Source of the DNA: Pseudocercospora fijiensis CIRAD86
Taxonomy: Eukaryota > Ascomycota > Dothideomycetes > Mycosphaerellales > Mycosphaerellaceae
DNA: 64,000 bases
Assembly (NCBI RefSeq): GCF_000340215.1
Contig: NW_006921532.1
Span: 3,795,126 to 3,859,125, forward strand
Direction of reading: 5' to 3'
Positions 35,705 to 47,002 of the stretch are shown here, piece after piece. The translations under genes were made by a program, and so were the position numbers. Below the pieces are notes generated by a model. The model searched no databases and was not told where the DNA came from. It saw only the letters and a list, made by a program, of their open reading frames with translations. The stretch's first letter is position 1. Each line of letters begins with the position of its first letter.

Positions 35705-38700
35705 ATGCGCTTTACCTTCTTACCGCGAGGCGTACTAAAGGTCAAGCCTAACGAGTAAGCGACCTCTTAGCTAATAGCTGGATTCGCTAGCGCTTCCTCT
35801 GCTTAAGATAGTACAATACGCGTACCTAGTCCGATACCTACTCCGATACCTGCTCCGACTAGAACGAAGCGCGCTCGCGAAGGAGATAAAGGCGCTAAGG
35901 ATTAAGATAAAGGTGCCGTAGACTCGAGCGTCTTACTAGCTATAGACGACATTGTTCTAAGCATTGAATACGCTAATAAGGAGGAATTAATCTAAATGGA
36001 AGTTGCTAATCCTATAGCACGAATAACTACTAAACTGCTTAGCTTGTAGCTTGTATTAGCCTAAGTAGTCGAAGACATTAATAAGCCTACTATCGAGGAG
36101 GTTGTTTAAGCAGCGGAATATTAAATCCTACCGGATAAGGAGCCTCTTCGAGTCTAGGAAGCTACCGCTATACCGGGCTAAGAGTACGAAGCTAATAAAG
36201 TAGAAGCCTCTTCGACTCCGCAGCCTTCGACTTAGCAGCCTTCGACTTAGTAACCCTCGACTTAGCAACCTAGTTCAATAATGCCGCCGCTACTACCTTT
36301 AGTTCTTAATTAGTCTCGAGTTCTTAACTAGAAGAAGGGCTGTAGGGTTAACGCTATCGACGACCTTAAGATAGCTTTCGGCTTATAGTTGCAAAGCGTT
36401 AGCATCTCTCGGTCTAATTATGCCTTATTGTTTAAGATCTTTATAGCTCTTGTGCTAGGTACTAAACTCACTAACCTACCGAAGTCGATCGATACAATTA
36501 AGTTGTATCTAAAATTAGTACTTCTACTCCTCGAGCTACGGTTTTAAGAAATCCCGTTATAGAAGCAGAAGACGCTGCTAACAGTACTAGGATCCGATAC
36601 CTCTAAGCGATCTAAGGAGTTGTTCTTCTTCGACCTATAGAAGCTATTCGTCCGACTATTAAGCTCAAACATCGCCAAGATTATACATAGCGGACTAGCG
36701 TACCTTATCGACGTTCCTACTAAGTTATATCAATCTCGAGTATAGGCTAGTTCTATACGAATTACTTCTAGTGCTTTCGCTCGGTATCTAGTACGGTAAG
36801 GCGCACCTTAGACAGTATATTCTTCTACGCTAGTACGTGGTCTAATACTACTCTACGAGCTAAAGAAGAAGGCTCGGGCTAGAAAGACACCTCGAATAGA
36901 CGACGGGGCTAACGAGCCTATACTAGCACCCTCTATTAACTAGAATCAGTTTGTCGGTATGCCTAGTAGTCTAATATTTCTATTAGACTTTGTCCGGTTC
37001 TACTGCTAGGATGCTAGTTGCAACTATAGCACGACTTAAGCCTATACCGGTCGCGTTGTCGCCGTATAGATCGATAATCGCGAGCTAACTAAGCGCAATC
37101 CGAAAGGTAATTATTAAGGCAGCAAAGGCTCGGTAGTTGTACAAATCGTACTATTACTTTCCTTTAATACCCTCCCTACTTACACTCGCTAGAACATTGC
37201 TAACGATACTGTTAGTAACGAGCTATTTCAACTAGAAGGCTAATACTACTTTGTACTCGAATCCGATATGCGACTATTCGATCTAGGTCTTATCGCAGTA
37301 CACTATCTATACGATAGTAAGATTACATCGACGGCACTACCGTAGGATAGCTTCGACTTCGTCGTTCGTCGCGTAGTCGCGCGTAATAGTCGCATTCGTC
37401 TAATCTATTAGACCTACCTAATTCGAGGAGAGTTAGAGATTATAGTCTATAGCCGTTATTAACTTCTCGCTAAGTTTGATACCTATACAACTAGACTAAG
37501 AGTAGTCTTAGCACTATTCCTAATGTTTATTAATAGCTTCGGTCTCTATCGCAATATATACCGATCTTTAATAGGCTAGTACATTATTATAGCTAGTCTT
37601 CCTCTCTAGGAGCGCAATCGTATATCGAATATGCTTCCCTTTACCCTTAGTCCTTATAGTAGCAATATAGAAGATGTTGTCTCTATAATCGCCCCTCGAC
37701 TAAAGAGTCTTAATGCTAGATAGGAGCTTAAGCTTCTAGATAGAAAGGCTGTAATCTGCGCTTTTGCTATAGTATATATCGGTAATATGCTATAGCAGTA
37801 AGAGAATTCCGGTATACTAGGTCCTAGTACTAACGTATCTTGCCGATTCTGTTATACGTATATAGACGATCGAGGAAACCTCGCTACTTCTAAACTCCGC
37901 TTTTATTATAAGAATGAGCGTATACGCTAGTATATGGCTTTAATAGCGCTAACCGCTCGAACTAGCTTTAGTCGATAATACGGAATGCTTAGAGATAGCC
38001 TAGCACTCTAGCAATTATCTCTAGCGCTTAATATTATTCTTATACGACTATCGGATCCTATACATTTAGAATATAAAGGCATTACTAGCATGTTCTACGG
38101 AGTCCTCATTGTAGAGATTCTAACTAACGCTGCTTAAATTGAATACGGCAAGACTATCTACAAGTTCCCTATACTACTAGGTTAGAACCGCCTCTAATCG
38201 CCGCTATACTACCTTGCTTAGTACAGCCTGTCTAAGCACGCGCGGTAGTCTGTATTAGCGCCTATACTAGGACGTATATAGCTAGAAGATTCTTATATCT
38301 AGCCCTTATTCCGGGATGTAGTGCGAGACTTAGTAGCACAGTCTAGTACTATACTAAGTTAGGTTGCTAATAGCCTTGCTTAGGAGCTTTAGATTCAATC
38401 GAGCGACGTTCTAGTATTAGCTATCGTAGTCCGCTTTCTTGCTACTCTAGTACGCTCGAACGTACACCTTATATTAAAGAAGTCTATAGCCTAGCAACGC
38501 ATCGACTATATAACTGAAATAATTGCTATGCGGCGGATCTTCTAGGAGCTTATAGAGTGCGCTACTATTTCAAACATTAAGAACCTATACATACGATAAC
38601 GCAGCCGTAGCTACAGTATCCCTGTTCCTAGCACTAATCTTAGCTAGACGCCTAGTCTATATATAGACTAGCAGCCGAAAGAGACTAAAGGCGCTACTAA

Positions 38701-39720
38701 GTATCGAGGCATAGCAAAGCGACCGAACGTTCACATTAGCTAGTACTATATAGATACTATCGCTAAGTACGCAATAGCTAGTAATCTTAATATGCTCGCT
38801 AGCGAAGCTAAGCATAAGACTATAAAGCAGCAGATTTACCTTACTAACTAATACAAGCCTAAGAAAGACCTCCTCGAGCGATAAGGTCTTAAAATAACTA
38901 TACGACTATTACTAACAGGTGCTTATTAGTATAACGAGCCTCTTTTGTCGGCTTAGATCGGCGGGCTATTTAATAGAAATCTACACCTATTCGACAGTGT
39001 GCTACTACGCTCTAAATAAGGCCCTAACGACCGCTCGGTCCTTAACGGTACGGATACTATTCTTAGTAACGACAATTACGGAAACGTCGCTACTAGAGAT
39101 CGCTTATTGCAGTATTACTATAAGGACTTCTTGCTTCTTCCTATCCGTAACGATAGTATAAAGAAGCCGTTTAAAGATGCACTTGTAGCCGCATACTAAT
39201 ACGACTACAACCGGACAAATTGCATACTAGACAATAGCGACCCTATTTACTAGTATAAGCGCTTTGCTTTCGATAATAAGCCTACCTAACGCCGCATTGT
39301 CCTTCGCCGCGGAGACTTTGTTCGATACCGCGGCGGTACTAATATTAGCCGCATCGATTAGATCTTTATACACCGTACGGCTCGTAGTATCTTACTATTT
39401 GCGCTTATTATAATCGCTTAGATAGACCGTAAGGACCCGATGCTGCAGCTTTTAGTGTATAAGCTTAGCAGTAAGCAGTAGGTTACTGTCGGTATTAATA
39501 GCATTAATAGTAGCAAGATTTAGATAGTGCTAGTAACTAGATAGGGCCTTTAGATAGCGAAGGGCAAGGCTACTACTGCTAATATAAGAGGCAGTAACCG
39601 TACCCTCTTCGTCGACTAGGACCTATAGTTCCTTTAAAGGTCTATAGCCGCTACTGCAACGTTGTTAATAAGTACTATGCTAACTGTATCTAGGCACGCT
39701 TATACGTCGACAATCGATTA
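35705..39720 (+). pseudogene. TNP2/EnSpm-like large transposase relic
   Basis: If TAG/TAA are read as RIPed CAG/CAA, a plus-strand frame beginning at the ATG at 35705 can be followed for several kb. Two anchor motifs are in the same phase 969 nt apart: CRFCYTYIDDRGN at 37841 and KHKTIKQQIYLTNQY at 38810. Other visible blocks are DPIHLEYKGITSMFYGVL, YSLSKHARQSVLAPIL and a late RRGDFVRYRGG. These recall large fungal/plant DNA-transposon proteins with the DPMHL..YG and EDKH..K..Y..T patterns; assignment to the CACTA (EnSpm) superfamily is tentative. The N-terminal part is Ser/Pro/Thr/Gln-rich with a QPST repeat. Non-functional. Confidence 0.55.
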
Positions 39721-39884
39721 AATACACTTGCTATAGTATACGAACTCTAGCAATAAATACTGCCTTAGACTAACTAGAACCTAGGCTCTTTATACGCTCT
39801 TTGTACGCTCTTCCTGTTTTAGTAAGTCTAAAGCCTATACTTATAGTATAATACTAACTTTGAGCGTAGATCTCCTTTATATAA

Positions 39885-40004
39885 ACCGAGCTATTCTATT
39901 CTACTACGACCGAGCTATTCTATTCTACTACGACCGAGCTATTCTATTCTACTACGACCGAGCTATTCTATTCTACTACGACCGAGCTATTCTATTCCAC
40001 TACG
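39885..40004. repeat. 24-bp tandem repeat, five copies plus degenerate tail
   Basis: Five head-to-tail copies of a 24-bp unit (begins ACCGAGCTATTC, ends CTACTACG), nearly identical, with a degenerate continuation to about 40049. The unit is a multiple of three, so one frame stays open as an 8-residue repeat. There are no spacers, so it is not a CRISPR array. Confidence 0.9.
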
Positions 40005-40545
40005 ACCGAAGCTACCGAGGCCATTCTATTCCGCTACGACCGAAGCTACCGAAGCTCCGTACTAAGAATACCGCTTAAGGCTTTCGATAGCTAGATAGCT
40101 AGATAGCTAGCAGTCGGCGAGGTAGGTAGGCAGGTAGGCAGGCAAGGGAACAGGGTATACTAAGCGTACTAGGTAGCCTGTATAGTATACTATAATCGTA
40201 TGAAATAAAGCAACCGTATAAATGTCTAAACTATATAAGAGCCTAAACCGTAGATCTATATATACTATAGATCTATATATACTATAGACTAACTCGTACT
40301 ATAGACCTACTTCTATAGTAGAATCCGCTTCTGCTATAGAGACCCACTTCTTCTATAGAGGCTAATTATTAGCAGCCTTAGCAAATAGCACACCGATTTC
40401 AATAGTATCTTACTATAAATAGCACCGCTTTAGAAAACCGGAGAAATGCTGTTATTTAAGCCTACAGTTGAGATTATTATATCGCATATCTACAGTATAT
40501 CTACGGTTTAGACTGAGCACAGGCCCCGCAAAGGGGCTTAATCCC

Positions 40546-42810
40546 CCGAGCGCAGGCGAGGGGTGAAGTGGACTGATGGAACCCCGGATAGGGCTGGCTG
40601 ACAGTCGCGCGAATCGCGATTTTGGAATCATCTGTACCCGAACTGCTCCTCCTGATATCCAGCGACAGCAGAATGCTGACAAACAAGCAGTGTCACGGGA
40701 ATGGGCAGCCGCCACGGCCATGGCATTGTGAAGTTCACAATAATAACAGCCTGGCTGGCTGCAAGCACGACCAGCACAGCACCTGGGCAGTACATACGAA
40801 GCAGCTGGCAGATCGGCGTGTCCGCGTGGTAGGCCTGTACAGTAGCGACACCGCATGCGCATTCTGCCCTCGGCATCACATCGCCCTTCGGATGTCAGCC
40901 ACGTTCTTGTGCAACATTCGCTTCGTATACAGCTACAGCTACAGCTACAGCGGCAACGACAGCAACAGCAATAGCTACAGCGTCGATAGGTAGAAGCGGC
41001 TGACAACACGGCGTTCTAGTGCCTAAAAAGTTGGCCGTGGATCATGTCTGTCAATTACGACTTCATTCAAGGTGCTGTGTTGTTGTCGTCCCCGCCCTCG
41101 CCCTCGCCCTCGCCCTCGCCACCGTCTTGTTTGTGCATAAATGCATGGTCATGTCGGATCGAACCGCGCAATAATGAATGCATGCCGGGGACATGCTCGA
41201 CTCGGGACGGTATGATTACTCGTAAACAGGAATACGGCGACCAGCTGAAATGGAGCCGGCGCCAGTGTTACACCTGGCATACTGACGCTGTCAAGTGAAT
41301 CGGCGGTCAACATTTCGCTGAACATCATCAGGTGGCACGCGGCACGCCCTGTGCCTTGACAACCAAAGCAAGCATATCACGCTCATGCGCATTGCTATTG
41401 GCGCGCAAGCGGCTGCACGGCAGGATTACCATGCGCGTCCGACTGTTTCGCTGCAGCGGACGGCCTGCACGAGTACTCGTTCGCTTCGATATCGCTAGGA
41501 AGCGTGATTTGCGGGCATGCAACACTCATGCCGTATTGGCGCAGCTGCCCGTATCAGAGCGACACGGCGCTCGTAGTAGGACCTCCGCGACCATTACCAT
41601 TGATACGAGAAGTCCTTGAAAGATCCACACCCAACAGCCCCAAAACTATTCGCTCCCCCAGCACGTTGATTATGCTACCCGGCTCTGGAATCATGTGTTT
41701 CACTGACCGTGGACAAACAACGATGCAGTTATCTACATCAGCTGCAAGACCTGATCACAGGAGTCGGTACTCCCGTCATTCAACATCTCTGGAAAATGCA
41801 ACTTACGAGTGTCCACGGTGCCAGTGACTCGCTCCTCCATATACACGGCGGTCCTGGTTTGAGAACCATCCACATCTGCCACGGGCCTATCCACATTAGC
41901 TCCATTTGCTCATTGCCTGTAGCCTGGTAGTGGCAGCCTGATCTTCATCTTCACTAGGAACATGGCACTGCATTCCATTTGCAGAGTTCTGATTTATCAC
42001 ATTCCGCTCGGGCTGGAAATTGGCCGTGTGCGGCCACTCGCCACCATCTTCAGTCAGCAGTCAGGATCATGAAAGTGCTGACCGTGGCATCTCCTTCAAA
42101 TGGAATTCTGTTCTTCCCTCAGAGTTCCTCAAATACTGGCTGCAGAGTCTTTGACACCATCCCAGCAAGCGGACTCCTCTTGCTGCGGCATAAATCACGG
42201 CCGTCGACACGACGTGGCAAGATCCCCTGAGGGGCGGGCTGGCGAGATCGCTCATAGCTCGCTGATAGTGGCATCGATAAAGCCGTCACGAAGACAGATC
42301 GCAATTCTCCAGCAAGCCCGGTCTTATTCGGGCTCGACAACTCCTCATCCTTCTAGGCAAAGATCTCCCTCCGTTCAAGACAAGAGCTTAGAGTACGCCT
42401 CGTTTAGACACAATGCACGCCGAAGGTCCCAAGTCGGTCGACAATCCCAAAGGCGAACAGCTACGCCCGAGTTTTATGCTGCCTGAGGGACATCTCGATA
42501 GCGCACACGCGGCCGGGAGACTTCGTGTGGTCGAGATGCGAGCCATCCGAGCGTCTATTGAGATTGCAACTCGCAATAAACATCTCGTTAGGCTTGAGTG
42601 TCGCTGCGGTCTTGCTCAATCACCGTCCACGCGTGGCTCGCTAGTACCATATAATATGAACGTGTGCAAAAAACTCTCAACCAGCTTCAGCAAGTGCGTT
42701 CTAATCTCTCTGCCGCGAAGAGCCTACTCATCAGCGAAGTCAAACCTATATCGGTTTTGCATGTAAAAAGGACAAACCCCATCCGGTCACGCCTGCGTAT
42801 TTCTCAGCAC
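40546..42810. other. Unmutated GC-normal island between two RIPed blocks; no gene seen
   Basis: 2.3 kb with ordinary CA/TG frequencies, in contrast to both neighbours. It has microsatellites (TACAGC)n at about 40926-40951 and (CCTCGC)n at 41092-41120. The longest frames (for example 42413-42766, 117 codons) show no domain, no intron signals and overlap frames on the other strand. It is probably ordinary intergenic DNA, or decayed gene sequence, that escaped RIP because it is single-copy. Confidence 0.5.
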
Positions 42811-43026
42811 TACTGGGTTTCTCGGGTTACGTGAGAATGCCAAGAATAGCAGAGCCTTAGCGCCTCCCTATGTATTTTACTAGGTAGAATGCTCCTCTTA
42901 TACTTAAATAGACCTTATATCGTATCCCTATACCGCTAGAAGATAATAGTTATATAGCTACCGCCCGAGCTAGTAGATATAGTATTTCTTTATAGTACTA
43001 GTTACCTCCTAAAGTAGTATTTCGAG

Positions 43027-44690
43027 ATGCCGCGAGGCTAGTTACCTACCGAAGACGCGAAGTATATAAGTCGATTAAAAAAGCTAGTCGAGAAGGAGTT
43101 ACTAGTATATAAGAATACTATCGATAAACGCGAGTCGTCGCCTAAGAAGGCTATAAAAGTAAAAAAGGGCGTAACGAAGAAGAAGACCGTAGCGTAGGCG
43201 CTTCGAGAGTTAATAGACTCGCTAGTAAACGATGCTAATACTTACCGGCGCTTCGCGTAGTAGTAGAAGGATAATAAGGACGCCTCGACGGCGGTAGATA
43301 TTAATATAAGTAGACAAGTTAATAAAGGTAAGTTAACGCAAATAGGCGAGGCTTTACCTAGAAGAAAGTAGTTAGCGCTACGGCTACGGCAACGTAAAAT
43401 TAATAGTATTTAGATAGATAAGGACGATATAGAGACTAAATCTAGCGATAAGCGTAATATCTTCTAATATAAGCAAACCTAGCGCTTATATACCGGCAAA
43501 ACCCTCGTCTTATCGTTTAACGAGGATCGTACTAGCTAGTCTACTCGCTTCGGTAATAATGCTTATCGCTAGGCCGTCGATAAGGCGTAGAAGAAGGGGT
43601 TATTTATTAGTAACCGCTTTGTCGTTACTACTACTAAAATAGTAACGAAGAAGAGCGAGTTTAAAGAAAACTTTAACTTAGGTAGGTAACTGCTTATAGC
43701 GGCTAGATTCTTAGCTAATACTGCCTTAGCGGATATATACGAGAAAGGCCTTAAAGCCGCATTTAAGTATAGAAACGATCCGAAGAATATTAGCACTATC
43801 CGTATAGATATAGAGTTCTTTACTATAGCTAAAGACTCGCCTCCTATCGCTCTACCGAAGTCTAAGCTAAAGCCTAACGACTAGCAACTTATCGAGAGTA
43901 ATACTTTTATTACTAAGAAGCGTATAACTAGAGGTAATCGAACAGCTAAGATTAAAGCCGACAACATATGCCTTATAGTAGGCTGTCCTAATATTAACAA
44001 ATAGTACTATCTTCCGCCTAACTTGCCGGACACCTAGAGGCATTATTTATAGCTTAGCAACTACTCTTTTAAGCTCTAGAGCGAAGCCTATATCGCTAGC
44101 GAAGAAGGCGTTACATTAAAGAACCCGCCTTAGAAGGCTATTAATTAGATAAAGTTGTTTACTAAGAATAAACGAGATAAGCCGAAGAAGGAGCCTGCTT
44201 TACTATAGCCTCTAAATCTATATACTCCTTATCGCGGTATACCTATACCTCCGGTTAATTACTCTAAGCTTCTTAAGATAGCATTTAGCCTCGCTACTAG
44301 CTTTGCTAATTAATAGTATATCTAGCTAGGTTTAAGCTTAACTTTAGCTTCTTAGTCTTAGTCTCAACCTTAGTAAGAATTACCTATTCTAACTAGAGTT
44401 GCTGCTATACTTAGTACGCCGCTACGAAGTCTTCTACGATAGTTCTTTAAGTAGGTAGCAAAGCAACCGGAATAGTTAGAAGCAGAAGACAGTAAGCAGC
44501 TTATTAAGATAGAAGATTACTTTATAAAGGAACGATATAATTGTAATTAGATATATACGCTGTCGATAAAGATATAGAAGGAGCTAGGCTTCTTTAAAGG
44601 CGACTATAGCTCTATAAGAGATAGCCTAAAGCGCTTTTAGAAGCAGAAGTTAGCTAAGAGGAGCGGTTAGCTTATAAGGCGATTACGATA
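43027..44690 (+). pseudogene. Accessory ORF relic of Tc1-like element B
   Basis: From the ATG at 43027, with TAG/TAA read as RIPed CAG/CAA, a long plus-strand frame can be followed. It is Lys/Arg-rich at first, has a Pro/Gln-rich middle (about 44200-44400), and ends in a charged helical part with the pattern ELGFFKGDYSSIRDSLKRF near 44580-44640. That end is reminiscent of the DGAYFRLKSKVDRFL end in element A. No known domain is recognised. It is convergent with the transposase. Confidence 0.4.
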
Positions 44691-44979
44691 TTTATAATAG
44701 AGAAATAGCTACTTTTATTAGGCGAGATTAAGTAATAGTTTACTACCAAATTGATGACTTAACGGCCTAATTTATCCTCCGCTAGATATGCTATAATCGC
44801 CGTCGTCGCTATTAAGATCTCCGCTAAAATTTCCGGAAGTACGTAGTATATATAAAGCGGGACTATCCGCTTTACGCCTAGTAGCCTCCCTTACGTTCTT
44901 ATACTACTATATTGCAATATTATAATAAGAAAATTAATACGGAGCTTTAGATATATATTCTTAAGGAGCTTATTAATTT

Positions 44980-46060
44980 TTATAATATATTATAGACGTA
45001 GTATAGTGCTATACTAGCAGAGTGTCGAAGCTAAGTAATATATTATCTAGCTTAACTCTATTAACGTTGTAACCGCTATATTTAAAGAGTTTACGCACAT
45101 CTATACTAGCAATATAGTCTAGTGCCTATACAAGAAAGTTAGCAAAGTTAGCGTATTCCTTCTATCGGTCCTTATTCTTCTTTATCTATATTTTAAGTAC
45201 GTTAAAGGTCTGTTCGATTAGATTAAGATCTAGTAAGTATAGCGGCAAATACTCGAGTCTATAGCTAGCTAAAGTAACAATATCTTCTACGTTATCGCTA
45301 TAGTAGATTAAGCAGTTATCTATAACAAAGATTATATTACGACCTTTAAGAAGAGGTAAAACCTTATTCTCGAGCTAGTTATCGAATATAACTTAATCTA
45401 CGGCTCCTTCTATATATAGAGTATAAGGTAGGTATCTATTAATAGTTAGAGCCGGTAATACTAACATCCTCTTCTATCGCTATATATACTAGAAGTCGTA
45501 GCAATCTATACCCTTTAGAGACTATCTATATTTGCGGTATATAGTCTTCTTATTTAAAGCAGTCTTATCTATAAACACTAACTTCTCGATAGGCTAATCT
45601 TTATACTTCTCGCTCTAGACCGCCCTATTCTTCGTATTACGCTCTAAGGCGATCTTGCGCGAGGCTTTACGGCTCTAGTTTATTACCTTCGTAAGAGTAC
45701 GGTAGATAGTCTTTAGCGATACTATTATATCGAAGTTGTCGTATAGCTTGTAAGCTATTTCTTCGAGGTATGCCTCCGGTCGATTAGTTAAGTACTAGTA
45801 TTCTTCTAGCTACTAGCGCTTATAACTTAGTAGAAACATTAACTTTCTATTAGTTTACTTACCTTACGCATCTCCGCCGTTATCGCTAATTGCGGACCCG
45901 ATTTGCCTCGAATTAGGTAGTAACACTCGCTAAATAAGTTATAATTTATATACTATCGATATAGCGTCGAAACCGCGACTCCGGACTTCTTATAGATATC
46001 CTAAATGCTAAATCCGCCCTCGAATAGCTGCTTTACCTTTACCTTAGTCGCTAGCGGCAT
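44980..46060 (-). pseudogene. Tc1-like DD34E transposase relic (element B)
   Basis: The minus-strand frame starts at the ATG at 46060 with a helix-turn-helix-like N-terminus. Catalytic positions: VFIDKT (Asp 45569-45567, the usual Glu after it changed to Lys), FVIDNCLI (Asp 45320-45318) and LNLIEQTF (Glu 45215-45213). The second-to-third spacing is 34, the Tc1 signature. Text between them reads like the standard YLPLYSPDLNLIE block. Numerous RIP stops make it inactive. Confidence 0.8.
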
Positions 46061-46261
46061 TTTAGTACTATAACTATTACGACGCGCCGGCGGCGCCTTA
46101 CCTTACGACTTTCTACGTATTACTATTGCTATAAGAGATAGATAAACAATACCTTAGAGGGCTCTATACTATTAAAAATGCGACAATACGGTATATTAAG
46201 AAATGGCGGTGCGTAGCTCTGCGGAGGCTTAGCATTCTTACGTAACCCGAGAAACCTAGTA

Positions 46262-47002
46262 ATAGAATTCGAAGACTATTTCCTATACCTGTATCTAAAA
46301 GACTAAAAGGTATAGTTAAATTAAAAAAAGGTATTCTATGCCCTTTATTTCTTTGTTAAAATCTCTATATCCGTATATCGCGTTCTTTTAAAAATATAGG
46401 TCGAAGGACTTGGAGGAATTCAGTCAACTTTGCGAGGAAAGAACACGAGTCATGTGCTTGGGTGGATCCACTAACCCGTGGTTGGCAGCATTTTGTGTTT
46501 TATACGCGACAGGCCGGTGTTTCGGGCAAGTTACTGTACCGAGGCGCATACTCGTCTTTCTGCAACGACATTATACTCCGCAGTACCTCGCAGACGGAAG
46601 AATTCACAGCAAGACTTTGGTCCTATCCCCTTAACGAATTCCTTGGTTAAGTCCGACGAACTAAAGTGGAGCAAGAATTGCTATTAAATGCTACATACGG
46701 CTTAAATCTGATCGATTCGTGCAATCAGAATCACCGCTCTAGTCGACATCCTAGTTTAGCCGACGAACGCCGGATGGCGACGAGTTTTCACAGGGGATCG
46801 CGTCAGAACCATGTCGCCTGCTCAGACGGAGTAGATGAACATCTCCATGTTGTATACAAGCTCGACAGAACCCGACGAAAATGTGTTTCTACGGCGCTTG
46901 ACATCGCAACTTCCTTTTCTGTTGATGCTGCTCTCCGGATGATAAAACAGTTCCTCGCAGTATATTCCCGCATTAGGATCGACTACCATAACGAGCGGCA
47001 CC
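46262..47002. other. Upstream region of pectin methylesterase; no gene seen
   Basis: The first about 140 bp outside element B (to about 46400) are still AT-rich and RIP-like, possibly leakage from the transposon. Normal composition follows. It contains dispersed-repeat copy 2 (46684-46734). Confidence 0.5.
46684..46734 (+). repeat. Dispersed repeat, copy 2 of 2
   Basis: Matches 26532-26582 in the same orientation, beginning TTAAATGCT, with CTTAAATCTGATCG followed by TTCGTGCAATCAGA. It lies about 270 bp upstream of the pectin methylesterase start. No longer element was delimited. Confidence 0.5.

Larger units (their letters stand above)
33134..40545 (+). mobile_element. Large RIPed transposon region with TNP2-like transposase relic
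   Basis: About 7.4 kb of TA-rich, mostly CA/TG-depleted DNA. It contains one long plus-strand relic (35705-39720). Subterminal motifs recur in direct orientation: CTAAACCGTAGA-type and CCACTTCTNCTATAG-type segments at about 33288-33325 and 40238-40350, reminiscent of CACTA-type subterminal repeats. Tandem repeats lie at 33601-33690, 35374-35412 and 39885-40004. The ends are not resolved; a GC-rich motif at 40536-40570 resembles the inverse of the one at 29948-29973. More than one nested element is possible. Segment 33780-35440 is only weakly interpretable. Confidence 0.55.
42813..46259 (-). mobile_element. Tc1-like DNA transposon (element B), RIP-inactivated, with TIRs and TA duplication
   Basis: Terminal inverted repeats 42813-42844 and 46228-46259 match at 29 of 32 positions (CTGGGTTTCTCGGG versus CTAGGTTTCTCGGG and so on) and are flanked by TA at 42811-42812 and 46260-46261. 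All three mismatches are TG/CA in the left arm and TA in the right arm, a direct record of RIP. The interior has a minus-strand DD34E transposase relic (44980-46060) and a plus-strand accessory frame (43027-44690), convergent. At 3447 bp it is about twice a standard Tc1 element. Confidence 0.9.

Noticed and set aside
39885..40004. Regular repeat array that could be mistaken for CRISPR
   Set aside because: The units are directly adjacent with no unique spacers, the DNA is eukaryotic and the array lies in a RIPed transposon.
42413..42766. 117-codon plus-strand ORF in the GC-normal island
   Set aside because: No domain, no splice signals and competing frames on the other strand. Kept only as part of the island description.
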